Source: Promethearchaeota archaeon
GTDB taxonomy: Archaea > Asgardarchaeota > Lokiarchaeia > Sigyniarchaeales > SOKP01
Direction of reading: 5' to 3'
Length of the DNA: 9,510 nt
Assembly (NCBI GenBank): GCA_030615235.1
Contig: JAUWZR010000088.1
Span: 1-9,510, forward strand
Shown here: in pieces, positions 1 to 5,737 of the stretch
Layout: the number at the start of each line of letters is the position of its first letter
Position numbering within the stretch: position 1 is the first letter of the stretch
Program-made: the position numbers and the translations under genes
Notes under the pieces: generated by a model
Told to the model about the DNA's origin: nothing
The model's database searches: none
What the model saw: only the letters and a program-made list of their open reading frames with translations

Positions 1-564
1 AAATACTAAATCTCCGGGAATCAAAATCTTTTTAGTTTCCTCGTAATAACAAATTGAGCCACGGGAGTGACCTGGTGTATGATAGATTTTAAATGTAAAA
101 TCTGGTCCAATTTGAATAAGTTCATCCAATTTCAGATCAACGATATCTAATGGTATAATTTCTAAACCAAACATTTTAGGATTGATTCCAAGGTTACCGG
201 GAAAAATTTTTGATTCGTCCCCTTCTCTCAATATTTTTGCTGCTTCTCCAAATGCATGTATAGTAGGCGGATTTTTTTTTAATAATTCGATTAACGGGTA
301 AAGACCAAGAACATGATCCACGTGTTCGTGAGTTAGGAAAACATTTGTTATTTTTTGATAATCTAAACCTAAATTTTCCATTCCATCAATCAATCCTTTT
401 AGACTGAGTCCATTACCTGAATCGAAGAGTGATAATTCCCCCGTAGCGTCATTAACTAGTATAAACTGATTGCAATCTAACATAGGGGATTCCTCGAAAT
501 AATAGATACCTTTAATAACACTTCTACCTAATTTTACAGAGTTGTTAGAATCAGGAAAAAACAT
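1..564 (-). CDS. MBL-fold metallo-hydrolase, C-terminus cut by window edge
   Basis: I translated this frame directly: 188 codons are open from ATG at 564 down to base 1 with no stop, so the gene continues past the left edge. An in-frame TGA at 571-573 lies two codons upstream of the ATG, which supports this start. The protein has the metallo-beta-lactamase signature: THEHVDH at residues 78-84 (metal ligands H79, H81, D83, H84), then HTPGHS at 162-167 (H166 ligand) and IPGDLVF at 182-188, where D185 is the bridging Asp. The motif order and spacing fit the glyoxalase II-like hydrolase branch. The last metal-binding His would lie beyond the edge. The substrate cannot be told: thioester hydrolase, lactonase and nuclease relatives share these motifs, though no beta-CASP region is visible. 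It is probably a soluble two-metal (Zn or Fe) enzyme; no signal peptide is seen. It is divergent from the regulator at 671. Confidence 0.9.
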   Translation of the reverse strand, partial: MFFPDSNNSVKLGRSVIKGIYYFEESPMLDCNQFILVNDATGELSLFDSGNGLSLKGLIDGMENLGLDYQKITNVFLTHEHVDHVLGLYPLIELLKKNPPTIHAFGEAAKILREGDESKIFPGNLGINPKMFGLEIIPLDIVDLKLDELIQIGPDFTFKIYHTPGHSRGSICYYEETKKILIPGDLVF

Positions 565-630
565 AGTTATTCAACGTAAATATATTACCCAAAAAAACAC
601 CTCTTAATTTTAATCTTTTTCTCTTTACTC

Positions 631-638
631 TTATAAAA
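631..638 (+). promoter_or_regulatory. TATA box for the ModE-like regulator
   Basis: TTATAAAA lies 33-40 bases before the ATG at 671, where an archaeal box A should sit if the transcript is leaderless or has a leader of about ten bases. No Shine-Dalgarno motif precedes the ATG, which agrees with a near-leaderless mRNA. The element is nearly symmetric and sits in the 106-bp divergent gap, so it could also serve the minus-strand hydrolase gene. On that strand a GAGGTG motif (603-598) lies 33 bases before the ATG, too far to act as an obvious ribosome-binding site for it. Confidence 0.5.
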
Positions 639-670
639 ACAATTAAAATTGAGAAAATTAATTAAATAAT

Positions 671-1093
671 ATGGAAAAGCATTCTAGCGAAAATTTGGAC
701 AAAGAGCCTAATATTGAAAATTTGAAAAAGAAAGTTGGATTTGGAATCAAATTTTGGTTAGAATTTCAAGATAATCAGCGTGAAAATATTCTAGGCTCTG
801 GATGGGCAAATCTTCTTGAAAGTATTTATGTGACAAACAATATTGAACCCAAGTCTTTAACTCAAGCAGCAAAAGAGTGCGGATATTCGTATAAATATGC
901 GTGGAATATCTTAAACAAGATAAAAAAGAGAACTGGGAAATCACCGGTAGAAACCAAAAAGGGAGGTATTGGGGGCGGGGGGTGGGTCAGACTGAACGAG
1001 TGGGGCTTGTATTTAATGAAAACATATAAAAACCTCTTAGTCGAATTGCAAGAAGTCGAAAAGAAACTTGAAAAAACCTTCAAAATTGATTAA
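671..1093 (+). CDS. ModE-type winged-helix DNA-binding regulator
   Basis: This 140-residue protein resembles the N-terminal DNA-binding domain of ModE. Visible hallmarks are KFWLEF (27-32), ILGSGWANLLESI (40-52), a helix-turn-helix with QAAKECGYSYKYAW at 65-78, and a glycine-rich wing GGIGGGGWVRLNEWG (98-112). A short charged C-terminal helix (about 116-135) could mediate dimerisation. The TOBE/Mop molybdate-binding domains of full-length ModE are absent, so molybdate sensing cannot be assumed. Stand-alone ModE-like proteins of this size are common in archaea and mostly uncharacterised. The first 20 residues are polar and probably disordered. It is divergent from the MBL hydrolase gene, which makes that gene or itself a plausible target; this is inference from position only. 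The fold is secure, the regulon is unknown. Confidence 0.85.
   Translation: MEKHSSENLDKEPNIENLKKKVGFGIKFWLEFQDNQRENILGSGWANLLESIYVTNNIEPKSLTQAAKECGYSYKYAWNILNKIKKRTGKSPVETKKGGIGGGGWVRLNEWGLYLMKTYKNLLVELQEVEKKLEKTFKID
961..986 (+). other. G-rich tract with G-quadruplex potential
   Basis: Four G-runs (GGG 961-963, GGGGG 971-975, GGGGGG 977-982, GGG 984-986) with loops of 7, 1 and 1 bases fit a G-quadruplex pattern on the coding strand. The tract encodes the glycine-rich wing of the ModE-like regulator. Most of the window is AT-rich, and glycine elsewhere is mainly encoded by GGA or GGT, so the run of GGG/GGC codons stands out. Whether it folds or affects expression is not known. Confidence 0.5.
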
Positions 1094-1194
1094 GAAGTTA
1101 GGTTTAATTTTACAATAGGTTATCACAACACAGTAAATACTTAGCAATTGGAGTTAATACGAGACATCAATCATCGAAGGGCTATTTAAATAAC

Positions 1195-1219
1195 TAATAG
1201 ATTAAATAAACATCTATTA
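1195..1219. repeat. Perfect 8-bp inverted repeat, possible operator
   Basis: TAATAGAT (1195-1202) and ATCTATTA (1212-1219) are exact reverse complements separated by nine bases, so the half-site centres are about 17 bp apart. The site lies about 75 bp before the TATA box of the actin-like gene. Geometry fits a dimeric regulator, or less likely an RNA hairpin. The adjacent ModE-like protein is a candidate binder by position only. Confidence 0.35.
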
Positions 1220-1291
1220 TAATATTCTAATTATCTTTCCTCTTTTGGAAAAATTATTTAATTAAGGAAAATCATTTTATAATATTATTGA

Positions 1292-1299
1292 TTTATATA
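1292..1299 (+). promoter_or_regulatory. TATA box for the actin-like gene
   Basis: TTTATATA matches the archaeal box A consensus closely and lies 39-46 bases before the ATG at 1338. This predicts a transcript start near 1320-1325 and a leader of about 15 bases. A weak purine motif (GAG at 1330-1332) precedes the ATG. Confidence 0.6.
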
Positions 1300-1337
1300 G
1301 AAGAACATAGAATTTTAAAAAAAATAATTGAGTGCAT

Positions 1338-2855
1338 ATGGCAATACCTCTCCCCGGAACACCAATTATAGTAGACATTGGTTCAGCGTATTCTAAAATA
1401 GGATTTGCAGGAGAACCCAGTCCAAGATTTGTCTTCCCCACTATCACCGGTACTGAAAAATATAAAGCAGTCATGGTTGATGTAAGCGGTCGTAATATCT
1501 ATGTTGGTTCAGATGCTTCAAAAATGAGAGGAGTTCTGAAAATTAAACATCCAATAGAAAGGGGTTCGATTTTGGATTGGAACGATTACTATGAAATTTT
1601 GAATTACATCTTCTATTCACTTCTACGAATTGAAAATCTTTCTAATTATCCGGTGTTATATACCGAACCCCCGTTTTTACATCAAGAAACTAAAGAATTC
1701 ATTGCTCGCGTTTTGTATGAAACGCATAGAGTAAAGAGTCTAATAATGATTCCAACACCTGTATTATCCTTATTCGGCGTAGGATTAACAACTGGAATTG
1801 TGATAGAGAGTGGCGATGGTACATCGTGGGTATGCCCAATTATAAGTGGAGAGATTGTAGATCAATCCGTCCAAAAATTATCATTAGCAGGAACCGATGT
1901 TAATCAACATCTAAAGAATTTATTAATGCGAGAGGGAATTAATATCGAGTCGAGTGCAGTTGATGAGATTATTAAAGAAATAAAAGAAAAAAACTGTTTT
2001 TTTGCATTAGATCCTGAAAATCCTCCTAAAGTAGATGATAACTTTAGTTACACTATGCCAGATGGTTCGAATATTAGTATTCCTAATTACATATTTCATG
2101 AAGCTCCCGAAGTATTATTCAAACCAAACTTGTTAGGTTATAACATTTTAAATATTCCACAAGCTGTAATAAATAGTGTTCAAAGCATTGACAAGTATTA
2201 TTGGAGCGATCTTTTGTCTCATATTATGCTTTCGGGTGGAAATCTATCATATTCTGGCTTCGAAGAACGATTACGAACAGAGCTAATTCAATTAATCCCT
2301 CAACTGGGAAAAATACCAAAACCAAAACCCGATAAAAAAGAAAGGCAAAAAATGAAATTAAAAGGAAGAAGTGTAAAGAAAGAAGATACATGCCCTCATT
2401 GTGGGGTTTTAATAGATTTAACTGATGGTAAAGAATATTGTCCTTCTTGTAACGGGAGAATAATCCTACCAGAGCTTTCAATTGGTAGCACTACATTAGA
2501 TAAAAAACCTAAGTTGGATAATGGTAATATTTTCTGTCCTAATTGTAAGAAGTTGATAGAAGATGCGTCATCTATATTTTGTCCTTATTGTGGGGGTAGT
2601 TTTCAATCGTCGACATTACCTGAGATACCACATGATATAATAAAACAATCTCCTCCTGCTAGGGAATTTTCCGGATTTTATGAGTCTTCAGATGAGGTTT
2701 TAAGGTTTTTCGTTCCAGAAAATCTTAAATTTGCTATATTTAATGGTGCGAGTATTCTTGGATCACTCCCGTCGTTTCAAAATTTATTTGTTACCTATGA
2801 AGAATTTAAAACCAATAGCGCTGCTTTGTACAAAAATATAAGTGAAATATTTTAG
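1338..2855 (+). CDS. Actin/Arp-like protein with two zinc ribbons inserted in the fold
   Basis: This 505-residue protein (ATG at 1338; an in-frame GTG at 1332 would add two residues) is homologous to eukaryotic actin over both lobes. The phosphate-1 loop keeps D13, G15, S16 and K20, followed by GFAGE. RGVLKIKHPIERG (64-76) matches the actin RGIL..YPIEHG segment. The phosphate-2 loop is ESGDG (157-161), and SGGN (299-302) matches the adenosine region. The C-terminal NGASILGSLPSFQ (469-481) matches GGSILASLSTFQ. A segment of roughly 120 residues (about 325-450) splits the fold near actin residue 322-325 and carries two CxxC pairs of pairs: C352/C355/C368/C371 and C400/C403/C415/C418. Residues equivalent to actin Q137 and H161 are T140 and W164, suggesting slow or absent ATP hydrolysis. 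It lacks a signal peptide and is presumably cytoplasmic. It is more divergent than the close Asgard actins, so an Arp-like paralogue is likely. Confidence 0.93.
   Translation: MAIPLPGTPIIVDIGSAYSKIGFAGEPSPRFVFPTITGTEKYKAVMVDVSGRNIYVGSDASKMRGVLKIKHPIERGSILDWNDYYEILNYIFYSLLRIENLSNYPVLYTEPPFLHQETKEFIARVLYETHRVKSLIMIPTPVLSLFGVGLTTGIVIESGDGTSWVCPIISGEIVDQSVQKLSLAGTDVNQHLKNLLMREGINIESSAVDEIIKEIKEKNCFFALDPENPPKVDDNFSYTMPDGSNISIPNYIFHEAPEVLFKPNLLGYNILNIPQAVINSVQSIDKYYWSDLLSHIMLSGGNLSYSGFEERLRTELIQLIPQLGKIPKPKPDKKERQKMKLKGRSVKKEDTCPHCGVLIDLTDGKEYCPSCNGRIILPELSIGSTTLDKKPKLDNGNIFCPNCKKLIEDASSIFCPYCGGSFQSSTLPEIPHDIIKQSPPAREFSGFYESSDEVLRFFVPENLKFAIFNGASILGSLPSFQNLFVTYEEFKTNSAALYKNISEIF
2391..2591 (+). other. 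Double zinc-ribbon insertion within the actin-like gene
   Basis: Two treble-cysteine style ribbons are encoded here. The first is CPHC...CPSC (cysteines 352, 355, 368, 371), the second CPNC...CPYC (400, 403, 415, 418), each with 12 or 11 residues between its pairs. Both keep the usual CPxC knuckle with a downstream Gly or polar turn. A lysine-rich linker with PKPKPDKK precedes them and a proline-rich linker follows before actin homology resumes at about residue 455. The frame is continuous throughout, so this is a true insertion and not a gene fusion at an end. Confidence 0.9.
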
Positions 2856-2876
2856 CAAATCTATTTAGGTTTCAAA

Positions 2877-2896
2877 TTTTTAATTTTATCTTAATT
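2877..2896 (+). terminator. Oligo-T transcript end after the actin-like gene
   Basis: T-runs at 2877-2881 and 2884-2887 begin 22 bases after the stop codon. Archaeal polymerase commonly terminates at such U-tracts without a hairpin, and none is seen here. T-rich sequence is common in this genome, so the call is tentative. Confidence 0.35.
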
Positions 2897-2940
2897 TGCA
2901 TGATAATCCAACTATAAACTCAAAAAATTTTAATTACACG

Positions 2941-2963
2941 TTAAATTTAAAAAATTAAATTTA
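2941..2963. repeat. Two direct copies of palindromic TTAAATTTA
   Basis: TTAAATTTA occurs at 2941-2949 and again at 2955-2963, 14 bp apart, each containing the palindrome TAAATTTA. The repeats overlap the only TATA-like stretch (TTTAAAAA, about 2946-2953) before the toroid gene, so they may be the promoter itself or an operator on it. Low sequence complexity makes chance occurrence plausible. Confidence 0.25.
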
Positions 2964-2991
2964 GTTAAAACCAGATTGGGGTTTGTATTTA

Positions 2992-4104
2992 TTGAAAAAC
3001 ATACATCGGAATTTATCATTAGGACTAATGCTCATTATTACTTTACTTTGTAGTATTACCCCTGTGGCCTTAGCGAAAACCCGGCAGAGCCATTTAATTG
3101 ATTTTCTTTACGATAATCAGAATGCCGATGAAACTTTTGGCATTGATAATCAAGATAATGCATATGCTATAGAAATTATAGATTATTTCAATGCATATCT
3201 TGTAGAAGTCTTATTTGAGGTTACTAAAAGCGTAGATATCCCGACATTCAAATCATTTCTAATAAACCAGATACAAACTATGTTTGATGTTGGAGAGATT
3301 GATTTGTACAATATCTTATATTATCTAGACACTCTTAACAGAATGGAGGCTCTAGAAACATCTTTAAGTTCAAGTCTACACAATAATATTTATATGTATT
3401 TAAATGAAACGAGTCAAATTGGAGGTGGATTTGGTCCCACAAATACTTCTACGGCAGCAAATATGGTTTCAACTTTCTTCGTATATAATATATACGCCAT
3501 AATAGAAGAACCAGTTGTAAACCAAGCTGTCCATAAAAACTGGGTTTTGTTATGTAATAATACTGATGGTGGTTATGGCGGAAATCAATCTTTATCTTCC
3601 ACAATAGTCACGACTTATTTTGCCGTTTATTTAGTCAATGAACTAGGAGATATAAATGATCTTGTCAACAAAACAAAAACTTTAGAATATTTTAAATCCT
3701 TTTACTTTAGTGATCCAGATAACATTGGAAATTATGGTGGGTATTTACCCGATGCTCTCGCAGATAATACTTTGTTAAGTAGCACTTTTTACTGTGTTGA
3801 AGGCATTGAAATAATAGATGAAAGTGAATTGAATGGAGTTGCTACTGTAAATTGGGTTTTAAATCGACAAAACTTTCTTGATGGTGGCTTTGGTGATTGG
3901 GTTGAAGGAAACGATCAAAGAAGTTCATCAGTCAGTACATCCTTTTACGCATTTAAACTCTTAGAGACATTTAATTCGCTAGGAGTATTAACTGAAGATA
4001 TTTTCATGGTTGAATTAAGCTTCTTAACTTTAATAATAGTTCCTTCAATTATCGGAGTTATTATTCTAATAATCTATTTGGTTATTCGAAAGAGAAGAAT
4101 ATAA
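2992..4104 (+). CDS. Secreted, membrane-anchored alpha/alpha-toroid (prenyltransferase-like repeat) protein
   Basis: The chosen TTG at 2992 gives 370 residues beginning with a classical signal peptide: basic start, hydrophobic core, and an ALA cleavage site at 26-28. A TTG at 2983 would add three residues; the GGGG at 2978-2981 spaces better to 2992. The body has repeats typical of the terpenoid cyclase/protein prenyltransferase beta-subunit toroid: GGGFG (144-148), DGGYG (192-196), NYGGY (247-251) and DGGFG (297-301), each followed by a helix rich in S/T and aromatics. A C-terminal hydrophobic helix (about 340-364) ends in RKRRI, a stop-transfer signal, so the toroid faces outside. N-glycosylation sequons (N138, N151, N189, N198, N226) agree. 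The zinc ligands of protein prenyltransferases are not apparent (S264 aligns with the catalytic His), nor is a cyclase DxDD motif, so a binding or structural role is likelier than catalysis. Function unknown. Confidence 0.82.
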   Translation: MKNIHRNLSLGLMLIITLLCSITPVALAKTRQSHLIDFLYDNQNADETFGIDNQDNAYAIEIIDYFNAYLVEVLFEVTKSVDIPTFKSFLINQIQTMFDVGEIDLYNILYYLDTLNRMEALETSLSSSLHNNIYMYLNETSQIGGGFGPTNTSTAANMVSTFFVYNIYAIIEEPVVNQAVHKNWVLLCNNTDGGYGGNQSLSSTIVTTYFAVYLVNELGDINDLVNKTKTLEYFKSFYFSDPDNIGNYGGYLPDALADNTLLSSTFYCVEGIEIIDESELNGVATVNWVLNRQNFLDGGFGDWVEGNDQRSSSVSTSFYAFKLLETFNSLGVLTEDIFMVELSFLTLIIVPSIIGVIILIIYLVIRKRRI

Positions 4105-4122
4105 ACCTTCTCTATCATTTTA

Positions 4123-4132
4123 ATAAGCTTAT
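4123..4132. repeat. 10-bp palindrome downstream of the toroid gene
   Basis: ATAAGCTTAT is a perfect palindrome 19 bases after the stop at 4104, overlapping a second symmetric element CTTATAATAAG (4128-4138). It could form a small 3' hairpin or be a protein site; no T-run follows directly, so it is not a clear terminator. Confidence 0.2.
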
Positions 4133-4164
4133 AATAAGAGTTATTTAATTGTTTGAATATCTAA

Positions 4165-4181
4165 ATTAAATTATATTTAAT
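4165..4181. promoter_or_regulatory. folD TATA box within a 17-bp palindrome
   Basis: TTATATTTA (4171-4179) is a good box A candidate about 53-61 bases before the folD ATG, predicting a leader of about 30 bases that includes an AAGG motif (4219-4222) nine bases before the ATG. The box is embedded in ATTAAAT-TAT-ATTTAAT (4165-4181), an exact inverted repeat. A repressor bound here would block TBP, but AT-rich symmetry may be fortuitous. Confidence 0.4.
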
Positions 4182-4231
4182 CTAATTTATCTTTCAATTA
4201 GCAATAGAATTTTATATTAAGGTTAAAAATA

Positions 4232-5092
4232 ATGATAAAGAAGGTATTGAACGGAAAAGAATTAGCAGAAAGACTGAATTCAGAATTAAAAAACAAAATT
4301 AATTTAGATTATCAAAAAACGGGTATTAGACCAAAATTAGCTGCAATATTAGTGGGAGACGATCCCGCATCAAAATTATATATTAATATTAAAAGAAAGA
4401 CATGCGCAAGACTCGGGATCGATTCAATTTTAATTAATTTAAACAAAGATATCACAAATACAGAATTATTTACGAAAATAAACGATTTAAACAGTGATAC
4501 AACCGTACATGGGATCATTTTACAACTACCCTTACCTGAAAAGTTTAAGCCCTTTACACTTGAATTCATTGAAAAAATTGATCCACTTAAAGATGTGGAT
4601 GGACTACATCCAATCAATAAAGGAAAATTATTCGATTACAACGAGGAAATCGTACCCGCTACTCCTAAAGGCATAATTACACTTCTTGAATATTATAACG
4701 TAGAATTAAAGGGAAAGCATGTTGTTATTATTAACCGTTCAAATTTAGTAGGAAAACCTTTGATATTCATGTTTTTAAAGAGGAATGCAACAGTAACAAT
4801 ATGTCACACATCAACATCAGACTTAGAGAGCCATATTAAAAAAGCTGATATTTTAGTAGTAGCTATTGGACAAGCTGATTTCATAACTAAGGATAAAATT
4901 AAGGAAGGCGTTGTAATCATTGATGTAGGCACAAGTAGAGTAAATGGAAAGACTCGAGGAGATGTTAAGTTCGAGGATGTTTTTGATATTGTTGGAGCGA
5001 TTTCTCCAAATCCTGGTGGAGTGGGACCTATGACAGTTAGTTTTTTACTTCAAAACACCTATAATGCCTATAAACGCCAAATTAGAGAATAA
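4232..5092 (+). CDS. folD: Bifunctional methylenetetrahydrofolate dehydrogenase / methenyltetrahydrofolate cyclohydrolase
   Basis: FolD interconverts 5,10-methylene-, 5,10-methenyl- and 10-formyl-tetrahydrofolate, linking one-carbon units to purine synthesis and, in many archaea and anaerobes, to the Wood-Ljungdahl route. At 286 residues it has the normal family length. The catalytic-site residues are in place with E. coli numbering: Y50 and K54 in LYINIKRK, Q98 in ILQLPLP, and D121 in DVDGLHP. The C-terminal part carries the family signature PNPGGVGPMT (259-268). The Rossmann domain starts near PATPKG (142-147) with NRSNLVGKP at 168-176; N168 replaces the usual Gly of GRS. R169 and T193 sit where NADP-type enzymes have Arg and Ser, so NADP use is possible but not settled. 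The ATG at 4232 follows AAGG at 4219-4222. It has its own promoter and is probably monocistronic. The cytosolic assignment is certain. Confidence 0.97.
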   Translation: MIKKVLNGKELAERLNSELKNKINLDYQKTGIRPKLAAILVGDDPASKLYINIKRKTCARLGIDSILINLNKDITNTELFTKINDLNSDTTVHGIILQLPLPEKFKPFTLEFIEKIDPLKDVDGLHPINKGKLFDYNEEIVPATPKGIITLLEYYNVELKGKHVVIINRSNLVGKPLIFMFLKRNATVTICHTSTSDLESHIKKADILVVAIGQADFITKDKIKEGVVIIDVGTSRVNGKTRGDVKFEDVFDIVGAISPNPGGVGPMTVSFLLQNTYNAYKRQIRE

Positions 5093-5162
5093 TATCAGCT
5101 AACAAATCATCTAGTATTTTGATAAGAAATTAAAACAATAATGATTTCAAATTATCGTTTCG

Positions 5163-5189
5163 TTTTATAAAGTTAAATTATTAATATAC
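5163..5189 (+). promoter_or_regulatory. Candidate TATA elements before the longin/GTPase operon
   Basis: TTTTATAA (5163-5170) and TTAATATAC (5181-5189) are both possible box A sequences, predicting starts near 5195 or 5213 and leaders of roughly 45-65 bases before the ATG at 5258. GAGG at 5238-5241 is the best ribosome-binding motif but is 16 bases from the ATG, longer than usual. I cannot decide between the two boxes. Confidence 0.3.
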
Positions 5190-5257
5190 TTACAACCTAA
5201 TAAGGATAGGATTAAATTTTGACCCAAATTTCACATAGAGGATAAAATTGCATTAAG

Positions 5258-5713
5258 ATGGCTATTCTGGAGCTTGGTATTAATTTAGGTATAAGGAACA
5301 TATTAAACAAAAAATATTACGATTCCGATACGGGAGTAGGATTAGATCCCGGATTAAGAGCCGGATTCCTCTCTGCACTCGAAAGTTTCACCTCTGAAGT
5401 TTTTGGAGATGATATAAATGTGATTTCCTTAGCCTCTTTTAAACTAGTTTGTTATTGTGAATTAATTTCTTTACCAAACGATGAAACTAATCAGCAACCA
5501 TTAATATCTTTTGCTATAACTGAAAAAGAAACAGACTCAGAAGTAGTTAAAAAGCATTTAAAAGAAATAAATTCCCATTTTCTTAATAGATATTCTCTTA
5601 ACGATATTTTTACAAAAAAGGCAAAGCGCTTTAAGAAATTTGAAGAAAGAGTCGACAATATCATTGGAGATTTGAAATTAAAAACGGAAGATAGGTTTCG
5701 CTCTATATTCTAA
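5258..5713 (+). CDS. Longin-like domain protein, probable GTPase partner
   Basis: This 151-residue protein carries no catalytic motif that I recognise. Its predicted order is strands (3-20), helix (DPGLRAGFLSALESFTSEVFG without gaps, about 30-50), two strands (53-69), a strand (81-88) and a helix (92-110), which matches a longin fold (strand pair, helix, three strands, helix). The pattern of Gly-Phe-x-x-Ala before an acidic FG and the isoleucine-rich strand after it resembles longin-like proteins abundant in Asgard genomes. Residues 118-151 form a basic helical tail. An in-frame TAA at 5243 sets the start at ATG 5258. The GTPase gene begins 24 bp downstream with its own Shine-Dalgarno motif, so the two are likely co-transcribed. 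Longin domains elsewhere bind or regulate GTPases on membranes; that role is inferred here. The fold is assigned by eye and a roadblock-like fold is the main alternative. Confidence 0.6.
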   Translation: MAILELGINLGIRNILNKKYYDSDTGVGLDPGLRAGFLSALESFTSEVFGDDINVISLASFKLVCYCELISLPNDETNQQPLISFAITEKETDSEVVKKHLKEINSHFLNRYSLNDIFTKKAKRFKKFEERVDNIIGDLKLKTEDRFRSIF

Positions 5714-5723
5714 TTTTTTCTTT

Positions 5724-5729
5724 AGAGGG
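5724..5729 (+). promoter_or_regulatory. Ribosome-binding site of the DRG-like gene
   Basis: AGAGGG ends eight bases before the ATG at 5738. It is the clearest Shine-Dalgarno motif in the window and fixes this start. Its presence inside a 24-bp gap suggests translation from a shared mRNA with the longin-like gene. Confidence 0.55.
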
Positions 5730-5737
5730 CATTTTTA

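Larger units (their letters stand above)
1094..1337. other. Intergenic region upstream of the actin-like gene
   Basis: This 244-bp gap holds no convincing reading frame or RNA gene. It contains a perfect 10-bp palindrome TATTTAAATA (1183-1192), the inverted repeat listed at 1195-1219, a small TTTCC/GGAAA inverted repeat (1236-1240 and 1247-1251) and the TATA box at 1292-1299. The length and number of symmetric elements suggest a regulated promoter, but in DNA this AT-rich short palindromes also arise by chance. Confidence 0.4.

Noticed and set aside
747..1083. Minus-strand open frames antisense to the ModE-like gene, one encoding a proline run
   Set aside because: They overlap a well-supported regulator; the proline run is simply the complement of the glycine-codon G-tract, and the proteins show no recognisable domain.
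671..1093. Molybdate-responsive ModE
   Set aside because: Only the DNA-binding domain is present, and no molybdate transport or cofactor gene is nearby.
1332..1337. GTG at 1332 as the start of the actin-like gene
   Set aside because: The ATG two codons later is a better codon and spacing from the TATA box is equally good; the difference is only two residues.
2224..2481. Minus-strand frame inside the actin-like gene
   Set aside because: It is fully contained in the zinc-ribbon actin coding region and resembles nothing known.
2992..4104. Functional protein prenyltransferase beta subunit
   Set aside because: The repeats fit the fold, but the signal peptide, membrane anchor and lack of the zinc ligands argue against that enzyme.
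4312..4676. Short frames on both strands within folD
   Set aside because: They overlap an intact folD whose catalytic residues are all present in the main frame.
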